Numbered from the stretch's first letter, positions 6,781-13,435 are shown. The stretch: DNA of 13,435 nucleotides from Roseiarcus sp035308145 (GCA_035308145.1 DATGHD010000152.1:1-13435); one strand, 5' to 3'. Translations and numbers: made by a program. The notes: a model not told the origin generated them from the letters alone.

Positions 6781-7311
6781 TTATTTTGGCGGCGGCGGTT
6801 TCGGCATCGCTGCGTAGACATCGCCCGGAACGATTGTGAAAACGAGAACCGAAGGCGTGTCGTTCGGACCAAAGGGACCAGGGACCGGGTTCTTAATGGC
6901 TGGGATGCTTCTGAGAAAGGCGATGATCGCCTGAGCGTCCGCGGCGCTCAATTGCGACAGCGCGGGCCACGGCATGATCGGCGCCAATGTGCGCCCGTCG
7001 GGACGCTTGCCTGCCGTAAGAGCCGTCATAATTTGCTCGTCCGTCCAATTGCCCAGACCAGTTTCCTTATCCGGCGTCAGATTTCGGCCGACGAACACGC
7101 CGAGTCCCGGAATCGCAAAGCCGACATCCGACCCGCCGAGAAAACGCGTCATGTCGGGATGTCCGAGAAAAGTCCCCGGCGTATGGCAGTCCGAGCAGCC
7201 GCCAACCGTTACAAGGTATTTTCCGCGTTCAACCTGAGATTCGGCCGCCGCGACTGTCGGCGCGCCAAGCGCAAGCCCTATCGCCAGTGTGCGTGAAAAA
7301 AAGCGCCCCAT
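6781..7311 (-). CDS. Periplasmic monohaem cytochrome c
   Basis: A 176-residue exported c-type cytochrome. A signal peptide is evident: MGRFFSRT, a hydrophobic core to about residue 20, then AAA before the mature start near 24. One haem site, CSDCH, lies at 39-43, and APIMPW near 110-115 offers Met113 as the probable second axial ligand. The spacing and the surrounding GRNLTPD and GNWTDEQI segments resemble the haem domains of cytochrome subunits serving periplasmic dehydrogenases. It ends in a proline-rich tail (PKPPPPK). A TTG four codons upstream is in frame, but the ATG at 7311 has GGGGGGA directly ahead, so it is chosen. The electron donor is unknown. The SCO gene upstream on the same strand, about 300 bases away, supports a respiratory setting. 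Confidence 0.9.
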   Translation of the reverse strand: MGRFFSRTLAIGLALGAPTVAAAESQVERGKYLVTVGGCSDCHTPGTFLGHPDMTRFLGGSDVGFAIPGLGVFVGRNLTPDKETGLGNWTDEQIMTALTAGKRPDGRTLAPIMPWPALSQLSAADAQAIIAFLRSIPAIKNPVPGPFGPNDTPSVLVFTIVPGDVYAAMPKPPPPK

Positions 7312-7612
7312 GGATCCCCCCAATCATGCCTGTCGCATCTCATGGTCGCACGTCGCGCGGTCATAAAAAAGGACAAACATGCAGGAGCTCGACGGGCTCC
7401 GAGAAGCTTGCTGGCGGCATTTCGGGCGCGTTCGGCGGAAGCGATAAGCCTCGCGAAGGTCACGCCAGGAACGACTCACAGCCGATGATCGCGCCGGCGC
7501 AGGTCGGTTACTGGATTACCCGCGACGCAGTACTCAATCGCCATTTTGTCGGACGGGTTTCGCGATAATTGCCCGACGCCTCCGCCACGGCCCGCATCGC
7601 GCGATTCGACCC
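7312..7612. other. 301-base gap between SCO and cytochrome c genes
   Basis: No convincing gene is seen. On the minus strand a GGAGC/GCTCC stem (7384-7400) precedes a T6 run (7365-7370) by 13 bases, too far for a standard intrinsic terminator. GTCGCA occurs at 7332-7337 and 7345-7350, with GTCGCG at 7352-7357, a cluster 21-46 bases upstream of the cytochrome ATG that may be a regulator site. Open frames here have no ribosome site or familiar protein pattern. Confidence 0.4.
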
Positions 7613-8218
7613 TCACAAATACCCTTCGAGCTCCTTCGCCGAATCCTCCGGCTTGCGGTCGAGGTTGAAGGCCTCGACGAAGCGGCCTTTCGAATCCATG
7701 AGGTACACGATGGCGCTGTGGTCCATCGTATAGTCGCCGCCCTCTTGCGGAACTTTTCGCGCATAGACGCGATAGACCCGCTCGACCGCATCAATCGCCG
7801 CGCGGTCCCCGGTGAGCCCGATGATGCGCTTGTCGAAGCTCGACACATAATCCTTCATCACCGCCGCCGTATCGCGTTCGGGATCGAAGGTGATGAACAG
7901 CGCCTTGATCGGCTTATCCGGCATTTTGGCCAGCACGTCGGAAATCTCGGCGAGCGTCGCCGGGCAGATGTCCGGGCAATGGGTGTAGCCAAAAAAGACC
8001 AGGAAGGGCTCGCCCTTCATGTCGGCGTCGGTGACGACTTTGCCGTCCGGCCCCTCGAGTTTGAACGGGCCGCCGATCAGCGAGGGCGGGGGGCCGGCGC
8101 CGGCGCGGATCGCCACATAGGCCGCGCCCGCGCCGAGGATCAGCGCCAGACCCACCAAGGCGATGAAGAAACGGCGGCCCACCGAAGGCCTAGCGGCGTT
8201 GGGTTCCGAGGAACTCAA
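7613..8218 (-). CDS. SCO1/SenC family copper chaperone
   Basis: A 201-residue membrane-anchored thioredoxin-fold protein of the SCO family, which delivers copper to the CuA centre of cytochrome c oxidase or handles thiols in its assembly. A single N-terminal helix at about 17-38 anchors it with the domain in the periplasm. The copper ligands are all present: CPDIC at 81-85 after FFGYTH, and His167 in MDHSA. DPERD at 112-116 is also typical. The start is a TTG at 8218: GGAG lies seven bases upstream, no ATG exists before the catalytic domain, and a GTG at codon 13 would remove the basic residues before the anchor. No oxidase genes are in the window, so the partner enzyme must lie elsewhere. 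Confidence 0.92.
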   Translation of the reverse strand: MSSSEPNAARPSVGRRFFIALVGLALILGAGAAYVAIRAGAGPPPSLIGGPFKLEGPDGKVVTDADMKGEPFLVFFGYTHCPDICPATLAEISDVLAKMPDKPIKALFITFDPERDTAAVMKDYVSSFDKRIIGLTGDRAAIDAVERVYRVYARKVPQEGGDYTMDHSAIVYLMDSKGRFVEAFNLDRKPEDSAKELEGYL

Positions 8219-8243
8219 AGGACGGCTCCAAAAACCTCAAATC

Positions 8244-8271
8244 GAGCCTGGCCATCTCGCCAGACTGGCTC
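8244..8271 (-). promoter_or_regulatory. Hairpin in the SCO upstream region
   Basis: GAGCC at 8244-8248 can pair with GGCTC at 8267-8271, and within it CTGGC (8248-8252) with GCCAG (8259-8263). It lies 26-53 bases upstream of the SCO start and, on the minus strand, is followed by a T-rich stretch near 8231-8235. It may be a leader structure or an operator; no function is shown. Confidence 0.25.
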
Positions 8272-8391
8272 TGAAATAAGACGGCAATGGCGCGCCGTCC
8301 ATGCCCGCCGGCGGCGGCGAGCCATCGCGGCCGCGCCGCTGGCCACGCCTTTGCGTCGAACGTGAATTGCGATAGAGCATAATTATCTCCA

Positions 8392-8413
8392 GCCGTCCTA
8401 TTGGCGAGACGGC
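8392..8413 (+). promoter_or_regulatory. Inverted repeat upstream of the MarR gene
   Basis: GCCGTC at 8392-8397 and GACGGC at 8408-8413 form a 6-base inverted repeat with a 10-base spacer, 34-55 bases before the MarR start. MarR proteins bind symmetric sites and commonly repress their own promoters, so this is a plausible autoregulatory operator; the link is inferred from symmetry and position. Confidence 0.35.
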
Positions 8414-8446
8414 GAGGCCGCGCTTTTAAGATCAGCGAGGCGATCG

Positions 8447-8941
8447 GTGACCGACGCAGGCGAGGGGAGCGAAGCGCGGGCGGCTCGGGGCCCGGGCGTC
8501 AACTTATCGCAACTGACCAAGCTGATCGGCTATCAGCTTCGGCGCGCCCAGATCGCGGTCTTCGACGATTTTATCCGTTCGTTCGCCGCGCATGACATCC
8601 GTCCGACCCAATATGGCGTGCTCACCGCGATCGATTCCAATCCAGGCTCTTCGCAGGCCGCCATCGCTCAGTCGCTCGGCATCAAGCGCTCGAATTTCGT
8701 CAAGCTCATCGACGAATTCGAGCGGCGCAAATTCGTGGCGCGCCGTCAGGTCGCCGGCGACCGGCGCGCCAATGCGCTGCATTTGACCAAGGCAGGCCAG
8801 AGCGCGCTTGCCGCCTTGCACGAGATCCGCATCGCGCATGAGGCGCGGATCGCGGCTCTGGTCGGCGGCGAGGACGAATGCCGGCTTCTGCTCCAGCAGT
8901 TGCAGCGCTTGACGACGCTGAAGGATCGGGAGGGGGCGTAG
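8447..8941 (+). CDS. MarR family transcriptional regulator
   Basis: A 164-residue winged-helix regulator. An N-terminal dimerisation helix spans about 20-48. The DNA-binding domain covers roughly 52-114: TQYGVLTAIDSNPGSSQAAIAQSLG is the usual strand/helix entry, IKRSNFVKLIDEFERR the recognition helix, and DRRANALHLT the wing, including the Asp-Arg pair typical of the family. A C-terminal helix completes the dimer. The start is a GTG at 8447, with GAGG about seven bases upstream. The next gene on the same strand encodes an enoyl-CoA hydratase. MarR regulators near acyl-CoA genes often respond to aromatic or acyl-CoA thioesters, so that gene is a candidate target, but the ligand is unknown. Symmetric DNA elements lie both before and after this gene. 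Confidence 0.9.
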   Translation: MTDAGEGSEARAARGPGVNLSQLTKLIGYQLRRAQIAVFDDFIRSFAAHDIRPTQYGVLTAIDSNPGSSQAAIAQSLGIKRSNFVKLIDEFERRKFVARRQVAGDRRANALHLTKAGQSALAALHEIRIAHEARIAALVGGEDECRLLLQQLQRLTTLKDREGA

Positions 8942-8953
8942 GCGGCGGGGAGA

Positions 8954-9021
8954 CGTGAACCGCGGTCACGGCCTGCCGTCGATTGTCGCGCCTGAAATCG
9001 CCGACGCAATTTGGCGTTCGG
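8954..9021. promoter_or_regulatory. Two imperfect palindromes between marR and the enoyl-CoA hydratase gene
   Basis: At 8954-8970 lies CGTGA-A-CCGCGGTCACG, a 16-base palindrome interrupted by one extra A. At 9001-9021 CCGACGC is mirrored by GCGTTCGG with one extra base. Both fall in the 156-base gap before the hydratase gene and are candidate regulator sites, perhaps for the MarR protein. They do not share an obvious consensus with the 8392-8413 repeat. Confidence 0.3.
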
Positions 9022-9097
9022 AGGTTTTCGAGCCGGCCCGCTTTCCATTCCTGCCCGCCTCGGCTAGCTCTGCGCCTTTCGCATCCGGAGGAGCGCC

Positions 9098-9871
9098 ATG
9101 GCCCATGAAACGATCATCGTCGAGACGCATGGCAAGGTCGGGCTCATCCGCCTCAACCGCCCGCAGGCGCTGAACGCGCTCAACGCCAAATTGATGGAAG
9201 AGGTCAATGCAGCGCTGGCCGCTTTCGAGGCCGACAGCGGCATTGGCGCGATCGTCCTCACCGGCTCGGAGAAGGCCTTCGCCGCCGGCGCCGACATCAA
9301 GGAGATGCGCGACAAGACCTATATGGACGCCTTCCTCAATGACTTCATCGGCGGGTGGGACGGCGTCGCGCGGGCGCGAAAACCGATCATCGCCGCGGTC
9401 GCCGGCTTTGCGCTCGGCGGCGGCTGCGAAGTTGCAATGATGTGCGATTTCATCATCGCCGCCGAGACCGCCAAATTCGGCCAGCCGGAGATCAAGCTCG
9501 GCGTTATTCCCGGCGCCGGCGGCACGCAGCGGCTCGCCCGTTTCGTCGGCAAGTCGAAGGCGATGGATTTGGTCCTGACCGGCCGGATGATGGACGCGGC
9601 GGAGGCCGAACGCTGCGGCCTCGTCTCACGCGTCGTTCCGGCCGACAAGCTCGTCGAAGAGGCGATCAAGACGGCGGCCGGCATAGCCGCTCTGTCGCTG
9701 CCCTCGGTGATGCTCGCCAAGGAGAGCGTCAACCGGGCTTTTGAAACGACGCTCGCCGAAGGCGTGCGCTTCGAGCGCCGCGTGTTCCACTCGCTCTTTG
9801 CGACGGAAGACCAGAGGGAAGGCATGGCCGCCTTCGTCGAGAAGCGGGCGCCGGCGTTCAAGAACCGGTAG
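9098..9871 (+). CDS. Enoyl-CoA hydratase (crotonase family)
   Basis: A 257-residue crotonase-fold enzyme that hydrates trans-2-enoyl-CoA to 3-hydroxyacyl-CoA in fatty-acid or related acyl-CoA breakdown. Both catalytic glutamates are present: Glu111 in GGGCEVAMMCD and Glu131 in FGQPEIKLGVIPG. The oxyanion-hole and CoA-binding segments are FAAGADIKEM at 61-70 and AGFALGGGCE at 102-111, followed by GGTQRLARFVGK. Length and motifs match the short-chain EchA/PaaF type closely. GGAGGAG at 9087-9093 is four bases before the ATG, among the strongest ribosome sites here. It follows marR on the same strand, with possible operators between. The exact acyl substrate, and hence a symbol such as paaF or fadB1, cannot be fixed from sequence. 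Confidence 0.93.
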   Translation: MAHETIIVETHGKVGLIRLNRPQALNALNAKLMEEVNAALAAFEADSGIGAIVLTGSEKAFAAGADIKEMRDKTYMDAFLNDFIGGWDGVARARKPIIAAVAGFALGGGCEVAMMCDFIIAAETAKFGQPEIKLGVIPGAGGTQRLARFVGKSKAMDLVLTGRMMDAAEAERCGLVSRVVPADKLVEEAIKTAAGIAALSLPSVMLAKESVNRAFETTLAEGVRFERRVFHSLFATEDQREGMAAFVEKRAPAFKNR

Positions 9872-9927
9872 CGGCGAGGGTACGATCTCGCGCCGGAGCG
9901 CGGCGAGGGCAAGCGCCAACGTCAGCC

Positions 9928-10161
9928 TTAGCGTCGCGGGCAGATGAATTCGAGCCGCTCGGAGCTCTGGGAGCAATCGCCGGCCTTCTCCGCGCTGTCG
10001 AATTTGGCGAAGCGCAAGGCGGCGTCCTTGCTGCAGAAAATGCCGCCATAGAGGCCGTGCGTCTCGGAGACGATCCAAAGTCCGGACCGATCCTGACCGA
10101 CGACAAAATGCAGCGGATCCGGATTTGCGTCCTGATCCTCCCGATCGCCCCCTTGCGCCAT
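9928..10161 (-). CDS. Small hypothetical protein (77 aa)
   Basis: I do not recognise a named family. The protein is 77 residues, soluble, with an acidic Asp-rich start (GGDREDQDANPD). A compact core follows: LHFVVGQDRSGLWIVSETHG, then LYGGIFCSKDAALRFAKFD. The alternation of strand-like and helix-like stretches suggests a small alpha/beta fold. Two cysteines occur, in IFCSK and AGDCSQ, plus one in the terminal ICPRR. AAGAGGAG ends eight bases before the ATG, strong support for a real gene. It converges with the enoyl-CoA hydratase gene, 56 bases away, and diverges from malate synthase. Similar short proteins with a VVGxDxxGxWxVS pattern occur in rhizobia to my recollection, but without assigned role. 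Confidence 0.65.
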   Translation of the reverse strand: MAQGGDREDQDANPDPLHFVVGQDRSGLWIVSETHGLYGGIFCSKDAALRFAKFDSAEKAGDCSQSSERLEFICPRR

Positions 10162-10392
10162 AGCGGCAACTCCTCTTCACGCAACTTGAATTTCGGCCCC
10201 TCCCCTTCGCGAGGCCGAACAGCGCCGAGTTTGGCGCCAAATGGTGTAAGAAGTCCCTCCGATTTAAGCCTCGAGCGCATAAATCCGCTCATAAGACGCG
10301 GGACGAGCGCTCAGACCCGGGCGCTTCAAATCGCGCCTTTCCTGCCTTAAGTGATCAAGTCTTGAGGCCAGACCGGCGACGAGGCGATAAAA
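10162..10392. promoter_or_regulatory. Divergent promoter region upstream of malate synthase, with palindromes
   Basis: This gap serves the small 77-residue gene (minus) and malate synthase (plus). It contains a perfect 12-base palindrome, TTTGGCGCCAAA, at 10230-10241, and TCAAG-T-CTTGA at 10355-10365, 28 bases before the malate synthase start. Either could be an operator controlling glyoxylate-shunt expression. GAGG at 10381-10384 is the likely ribosome site. No sure -35/-10 pair could be picked. Confidence 0.35.
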
Positions 10393-12000
10393 GTGAACGA
10401 TTCCCCTTCCCTGGAGACCGTCGCCGGCATGGCGATCAACGCCAAGATTGGCCCGCGCTACGAAGAAATTCTCACCCCCGGCGCATTGGCCTTCCTCGCC
10501 GATTTGCATCGCGCCTTCGATAAGCGCCGGCGCGAGTTGCTGGCCAAGCGCGGCGAGCGCCAAAAGCTGTTCGACGCCGGCGAAACCCCGGACTTTCTCG
10601 CCGAGACAAAAGACATCCGCGACGGCGCCTGGCGGGTGGCCCCGATCCCGGCCGATCTCCTCGACCGGCGTGTCGAGATCACCGGTCCGGTCGATCGCAA
10701 GATGATCATCAACGCGCTGAATTCCGGCGCCAAAGTTTTCATGGCCGATTTCGAGGACGCCACCGCCCCTTTCTTCGCCAATCTGATCGACGGCCAGATC
10801 AATCTGAAGGATCGCTGGGACGGCAAAATCGACTTCACCGAACCGACAAGCGGCAAGGCCTATAAGCTATCGCCGAAGCCCGCCGTCCTGATGGTGCGCC
10901 CGCGCGGCTGGCATTTGCCGGAGCGCCATATGACGGTCGACGGCAAGGAAATGTCCGGCTCGCTGTTCGACTTCGGCCTCTACATCCTCCACAATGCGAA
11001 GACGCAAATGGCGCAAGGCGCGACGCCGGCCTTCTACCTGCCGAAGATGGAAAGCCATCTCGAGGCGCGATTGTGGAACGACGTCTTTGTCTTCGCCGAG
11101 GAGCGCCTCGCCGTTCCGGTCGGAACGTTCAAGGCGACCGTGCTCATCGAGACGCTGCCCGCCGCCTTTGAGATGGACGAAATCATCTACGAATTGCGCG
11201 AACATATGGCGGGCCTCAATTGCGGCCGCTGGGATTACATTTTCTCCTTCATCAAGCGGCTCGGCAAAAATGCGGCGTTCTTGACGCCGGACCGCTCCGC
11301 GATGGTGATGGGCAAGGCGTTCCTCGCCGCCTATTCGCTGCTGCTGATCAAGACCTGCCACCGCCGCGGCGCCTTCGCGATGGGCGGCATGGCGGCGCAG
11401 ATTCCGGTACGGGGCGATCCCGCCGCCAACGAGATCGCCTTCGCCAAAGTGCGCGCCGACAAGGAGCGCGAGGCGATGAATGGCCATGACGGCACCTGGG
11501 TCGCCCATCCCGATTTGGTTCCGGTGGCGATGGAGGTCTTCAATCGCTTCATGCCTGGCCCGAACCAGATCGCCGCAACCCGCGACGACGTCGCAATTTC
11601 GCGCGACGAGCTTTTGAAAGTCCATGAGGGCCAGCGCACCGAGGCCGGGCTTCGCGAAAACATCCGCGTCGGCGTCCAATATATCGAAGCGTGGCTGTGC
11701 GGCCGCGGCGCGGTGCCGCTCTATAATCTGATGGAGGACGCCGCGACCGCGGAAATCTCGCGCGCGCAAATCTGGCAATGGCTGAAGCTCGGCGCCGCGC
11801 TCGAAGACGGGCGCAAGGTGACGCCCGATCTCTTCAAGGCGACGCTTAACGACGAAATGAACAAGCTCAGGGCCGCGTTTACGCCGGCGGTGTTCGAAGG
11901 CGGCCGCTTCGCCGAGGCGATCCGGCTCTTCTCGGACATGTCGCTCGCCGGCGAGTTCGAAGAGTTCCTGACGCTGCCGGCCTATAGGATGATCGATTGA
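10393..12000 (+). CDS. aceB: Malate synthase A
   Basis: A 535-residue malate synthase of the A type, condensing glyoxylate with acetyl-CoA to malate in the glyoxylate shunt. The family signature REHMAGLNCGRWDYIF lies at 269-284. Arg170 in MVRPRGWHLPE is placed to bind glyoxylate. Glu253 (LIET) and Asp281 (WDY) are the expected magnesium ligands, and Asp449 in YNLMEDAATAEISRAQ is the probable catalytic base. The size excludes the longer G form (about 720 residues). Translation starts at a GTG (10393) eight bases after GAGG; the next in-frame Met, at codon 13, would trim a poorly conserved end, so the GTG is likely but not certain. No isocitrate lyase gene is in the window; the glyoxylate could come from there or from C1/C2 metabolism. 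Confidence 0.95.
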   Translation: MNDSPSLETVAGMAINAKIGPRYEEILTPGALAFLADLHRAFDKRRRELLAKRGERQKLFDAGETPDFLAETKDIRDGAWRVAPIPADLLDRRVEITGPVDRKMIINALNSGAKVFMADFEDATAPFFANLIDGQINLKDRWDGKIDFTEPTSGKAYKLSPKPAVLMVRPRGWHLPERHMTVDGKEMSGSLFDFGLYILHNAKTQMAQGATPAFYLPKMESHLEARLWNDVFVFAEERLAVPVGTFKATVLIETLPAAFEMDEIIYELREHMAGLNCGRWDYIFSFIKRLGKNAAFLTPDRSAMVMGKAFLAAYSLLLIKTCHRRGAFAMGGMAAQIPVRGDPAANEIAFAKVRADKEREAMNGHDGTWVAHPDLVPVAMEVFNRFMPGPNQIAATRDDVAISRDELLKVHEGQRTEAGLRENIRVGVQYIEAWLCGRGAVPLYNLMEDAATAEISRAQIWQWLKLGAALEDGRKVTPDLFKATLNDEMNKLRAAFTPAVFEGGRFAEAIRLFSDMSLAGEFEEFLTLPAYRMID

Positions 12001-12021
12001 TAGCGCCAATCCTCTTTCCGA

Positions 12022-12033
12022 AAGGACGTCCTT
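12022..12033. terminator. 12-bp palindrome between convergent genes
   Basis: AAGGACGTCCTT is a perfect 12-base palindrome lying in the 31-base gap between the malate synthase stop and the hydrolase gene, overlapping the latter's stop codon by two bases. TTTCCGAAA lies just before it. It may help termination in both directions, but it has no loop or T tract, so this is tentative. Confidence 0.25.
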
Positions 12034-12805
12034 AGAACCGCAGCCTCTCCGGCTTCCCGCGCTCCAGTTGGCGCAACCGCTCGCTCAAGCCCAGCACATC
12101 GAAGGCGTGCGCAAGCTCGCTCTGGCTCTCCTTGAAATGCTTCCAGCCTTCGTTGTGCACCGCGACGATCCGAGCATGCGGAAAGGCGTGCGCGGTCTCG
12201 ATCGCGTCATTGGCGTCCATGGTGACATGGAAGCGGCCGCGCGGCTCGGCCGAGCCCGCGTTGAGGATCACCAAAGCCGGCTTGAAGCGCCGCGCGACTT
12301 CCGCGACCCCTTCGTACCAAACCGTGTCGCCCGCGAAATAGACGGCGTCGCCCGGCGCGTCGACGCCGAGGAGAAAGCCCGCCACCTCGCCCGAGATCGG
12401 CTCGATGCCGGGCGGCCCGTGCCGCGCCGGCGCGCCGGTGACGTAAAGACGTCGGCCGTTGAGACCTTCGAGGATCGCGCCTTGCCATGGCGCCAGGCCG
12501 ATCGCGTTTCCGCCAAGCCGGCCAGCCGCGACGGGCGTCGTGAACGTCGTGCGCGCCCGCGCAAGATAGGCGCGGCCGGCGTGGTCGAGATTGTCGAAAT
12601 GCTGGTCGTGGCTGAGTAAGACCGCGTCGGCCGGCCCGACTTCGGCGGCCGACAGCGCCGGACCGCTGGTTTTTTCCAGCTCGATGCCGCCTTGGTAAGT
12701 CCCCGGCTCGTCGAATGTCGGATCGGTGACGATCCTAAGGCCGAGAAGATCGATCACCACCGTCGGACCGCCGACAAGGGTCAGAACCGCATCGAAGGCA
12801 GGCAT
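12032..12805 (-). CDS. Metallo-beta-lactamase-fold hydrolase (UlaG-like)
   Basis: A 257-residue cytosolic metallohydrolase of the UlaG-like branch. The opening TLVGGPTVVIDLLGLRIVTD is the usual first strands and DP turn. The metal motif reads LLSHDQHFDNLD at 63-74, a variant of HxHxDH. Other expected ligands are His129 (ARHGP), Asp160 (AGDT) and His217 (VHNEGW). Members of this branch hydrolyse phosphoesters, lactones or N-acyl lipids; the substrate here is unknown. An in-frame GTG at 12829 would add eight residues, but AAGGGAG at 12811-12817 lies five bases before the ATG at 12805, which also gives the family-typical N-terminus, so the ATG is chosen. The gene is third in a minus-strand run, 38 bases after the membrane protein gene. 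Confidence 0.88.
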   Translation of the reverse strand: MPAFDAVLTLVGGPTVVIDLLGLRIVTDPTFDEPGTYQGGIELEKTSGPALSAAEVGPADAVLLSHDQHFDNLDHAGRAYLARARTTFTTPVAAGRLGGNAIGLAPWQGAILEGLNGRRLYVTGAPARHGPPGIEPISGEVAGFLLGVDAPGDAVYFAGDTVWYEGVAEVARRFKPALVILNAGSAEPRGRFHVTMDANDAIETAHAFPHARIVAVHNEGWKHFKESQSELAHAFDVLGLSERLRQLERGKPERLRF

Positions 12806-12843
12806 GCGCGCTCCCTTGTCTTCCGCCACATGAGGTCGCTTCT

Positions 12844-13257
12844 TTAAGGCCGGCTCATCAGCTCTGCTCGCACAAATCTTGAATAGGCCCAGCCAAGCGC
12901 GACGGCGAAAGCAAGTTCAAAGAGCGCAAGCCATAGGAACCCGCCGCCCAAGAGAAGATAGACCAAGGCGAGGACGACCCGAGCGCCGACGCCGATGACG
13001 TTCGGCCATCGGACGGTCAGCGGGTCGAGCCAGCCAGGAAAGTACAACGCGGCAACGATAATAAGAAAGGTGCCCCACAGGCGAATGAAAGGCCCAGCCG
13101 TCGCGCCTGCGAGCCCGGCAAAGGCCGCGGGCGCCAAAAGCGCAATGACCCCGAGCGCGGCGATGATTGCGAGGTTCGCGCCAAGAATCCCGCGATAGAC
13201 GGCGCGCCGACGCGCCGCCTCGGCTCGCGTGAAGTCGATCCTTAGAGCGTCGCTCAT
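12844..13257 (-). CDS. Four-helix membrane protein, unknown function
   Basis: A 137-residue inner-membrane protein. After a basic, arginine-rich start (RAEAARRRAVYRG), four hydrophobic segments are visible at about 23-45, 57-76, 86-104 and 106-126. The loop between the second and third, ALYFPGWLDPLTVRWPN, is proline- and tryptophan-rich and looks conserved. I do not recognise a named family or a catalytic motif. The ATG at 13257 overlaps the stop of the upstream gene (ATGA), making translational coupling likely. The frame remains open to an ATG at 13341, but that extension overlaps the upstream gene and is compositionally unlike a membrane protein N-terminus, so I reject it. Its place between two soluble-protein genes suggests one operon. 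Confidence 0.75.
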   Translation of the reverse strand: MSDALRIDFTRAEAARRRAVYRGILGANLAIIAALGVIALLAPAAFAGLAGATAGPFIRLWGTFLIIVAALYFPGWLDPLTVRWPNVIGVGARVVLALVYLLLGGGFLWLALFELAFAVALGWAYSRFVRAELMSRP

Positions 13258-13435
13258 GACGGCGTTTTGGGCGGCTCGAGGGCGAGCGCGCGCTCCCAAA
13301 CGGCGCGCAGAAGCGCCGGCGCCCAGCGCGAGGCGGGGCATTCGGCCCAGCTTCCGGTCATGAAGATCACTTCCGGCCCGGGGTCGCGATGGCGCGCGGC
13401 GTCGAGCTCCAACAGGACCAAAGTTCCATTTCGTA
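13254..13435 (-). CDS. C-terminal fragment of an unrecognised protein, cut by window edge
   Basis: I translated this frame by hand; it is open from the right edge of the window to a TGA at 13254-13256, giving about 60 residues. The visible part begins NGTLVLLELDAARH, continues PGPEVIFMTGSWAECPASRW and ends in a proline-rich tail (LEPPKTPS). The ATGA overlap with the membrane protein gene, and a frame free of stops with high G/C in third positions, argue it is genuine. No family can be named from this piece. It is the first visible gene of the minus-strand run leading to the metallo-hydrolase. Confidence 0.6.
   Translation of the reverse strand, partial: RNGTLVLLELDAARHRDPGPEVIFMTGSWAECPASRWAPALLRAVWERALALEPPKTPS

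Noticed and set aside
7365..7400. Intrinsic terminator downstream of the SCO gene (minus strand)
   Set aside because: The stem is only five pairs and the T6 run begins 13 bases beyond it, too far for a standard terminator.
7287..7568. Possible small plus-strand gene in the cytochrome/SCO gap
   Set aside because: It begins inside the cytochrome signal peptide region antisense, has no ribosome site, and its translation has no domain-like pattern.
8351..8384. Sigma-70-type promoter for marR (TTGCGT and CATAAT)
   Set aside because: The two hexamers are 22 bases apart, outside the usual 16-18 base spacing.
10867..12009. 380-codon open frame on the minus strand
   Set aside because: It mirrors malate synthase codon by codon on the opposite strand; low-complexity His/Arg-rich translation, no ribosome site.

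Overview
The window is GC-rich and densely packed, and reads as an ordinary chromosome segment of an alphaproteobacterium, probably of the Hyphomicrobiales (Rhizobiales). That placement is inferred from three things: the strong G/C bias at third codon positions; the chain DUF1285 – Nudix CoA pyrophosphatase – DUF6111 – CCA-adding enzyme beside a MoxR/DUF58 pair; and a chromosomal malate synthase A. A Beijerinckiaceae/Methylocystaceae-type host fits, but the sequence alone does not prove genus.

Layout. (1) Bases 1-1684, minus strand: a MoxR AAA+ ATPase followed by a DUF58 protein that runs off the left edge. (2) Bases 1809-4625, plus strand, divergent from the first block: a four-gene run of DUF1285, Nudix hydrolase, a small DUF6111 membrane protein and CCA tRNA nucleotidyltransferase. 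Each junction is a stop/start overlap, so they are probably one transcript. (3) Bases 4626-6780: an accessory-looking stretch with a DUF2442 gene and a 475-residue protein. The latter has a peptidoglycan-binding N-terminus, an Ig-like middle and an unassigned C-terminal domain. Its DNA is visibly less GC-rich than its surroundings and it is the least ordinary object here. (4) Bases 6781-8218, minus strand: a secreted monohaem cytochrome c and a SCO1/SenC copper chaperone, both connected with respiratory electron transfer. (5) Bases 8447-9871, plus strand: a MarR regulator and an enoyl-CoA hydratase with symmetric DNA elements before each gene. (6) Bases 9928-12000: a small conserved-looking protein (minus) divergent from malate synthase A (plus). 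(7) Bases 12032-13435, minus strand: a metallo-beta-lactamase-fold hydrolase, a four-helix membrane protein, and the C-terminal end of an unrecognised protein cut by the right edge, probably one operon.

Metabolic links: enoyl-CoA hydratase produces 3-hydroxyacyl-CoA on the way to acetyl-CoA. Malate synthase uses acetyl-CoA plus glyoxylate, so together they suggest growth on acetyl-CoA-yielding carbon. SCO and the cytochrome c fit aerobic respiration. I saw no tRNA, rRNA, CRISPR array, complete insertion sequence or intact prophage. No complete multi-gene novel system is evident; the best candidate for something undescribed is the single 475-residue modular protein and its leader.
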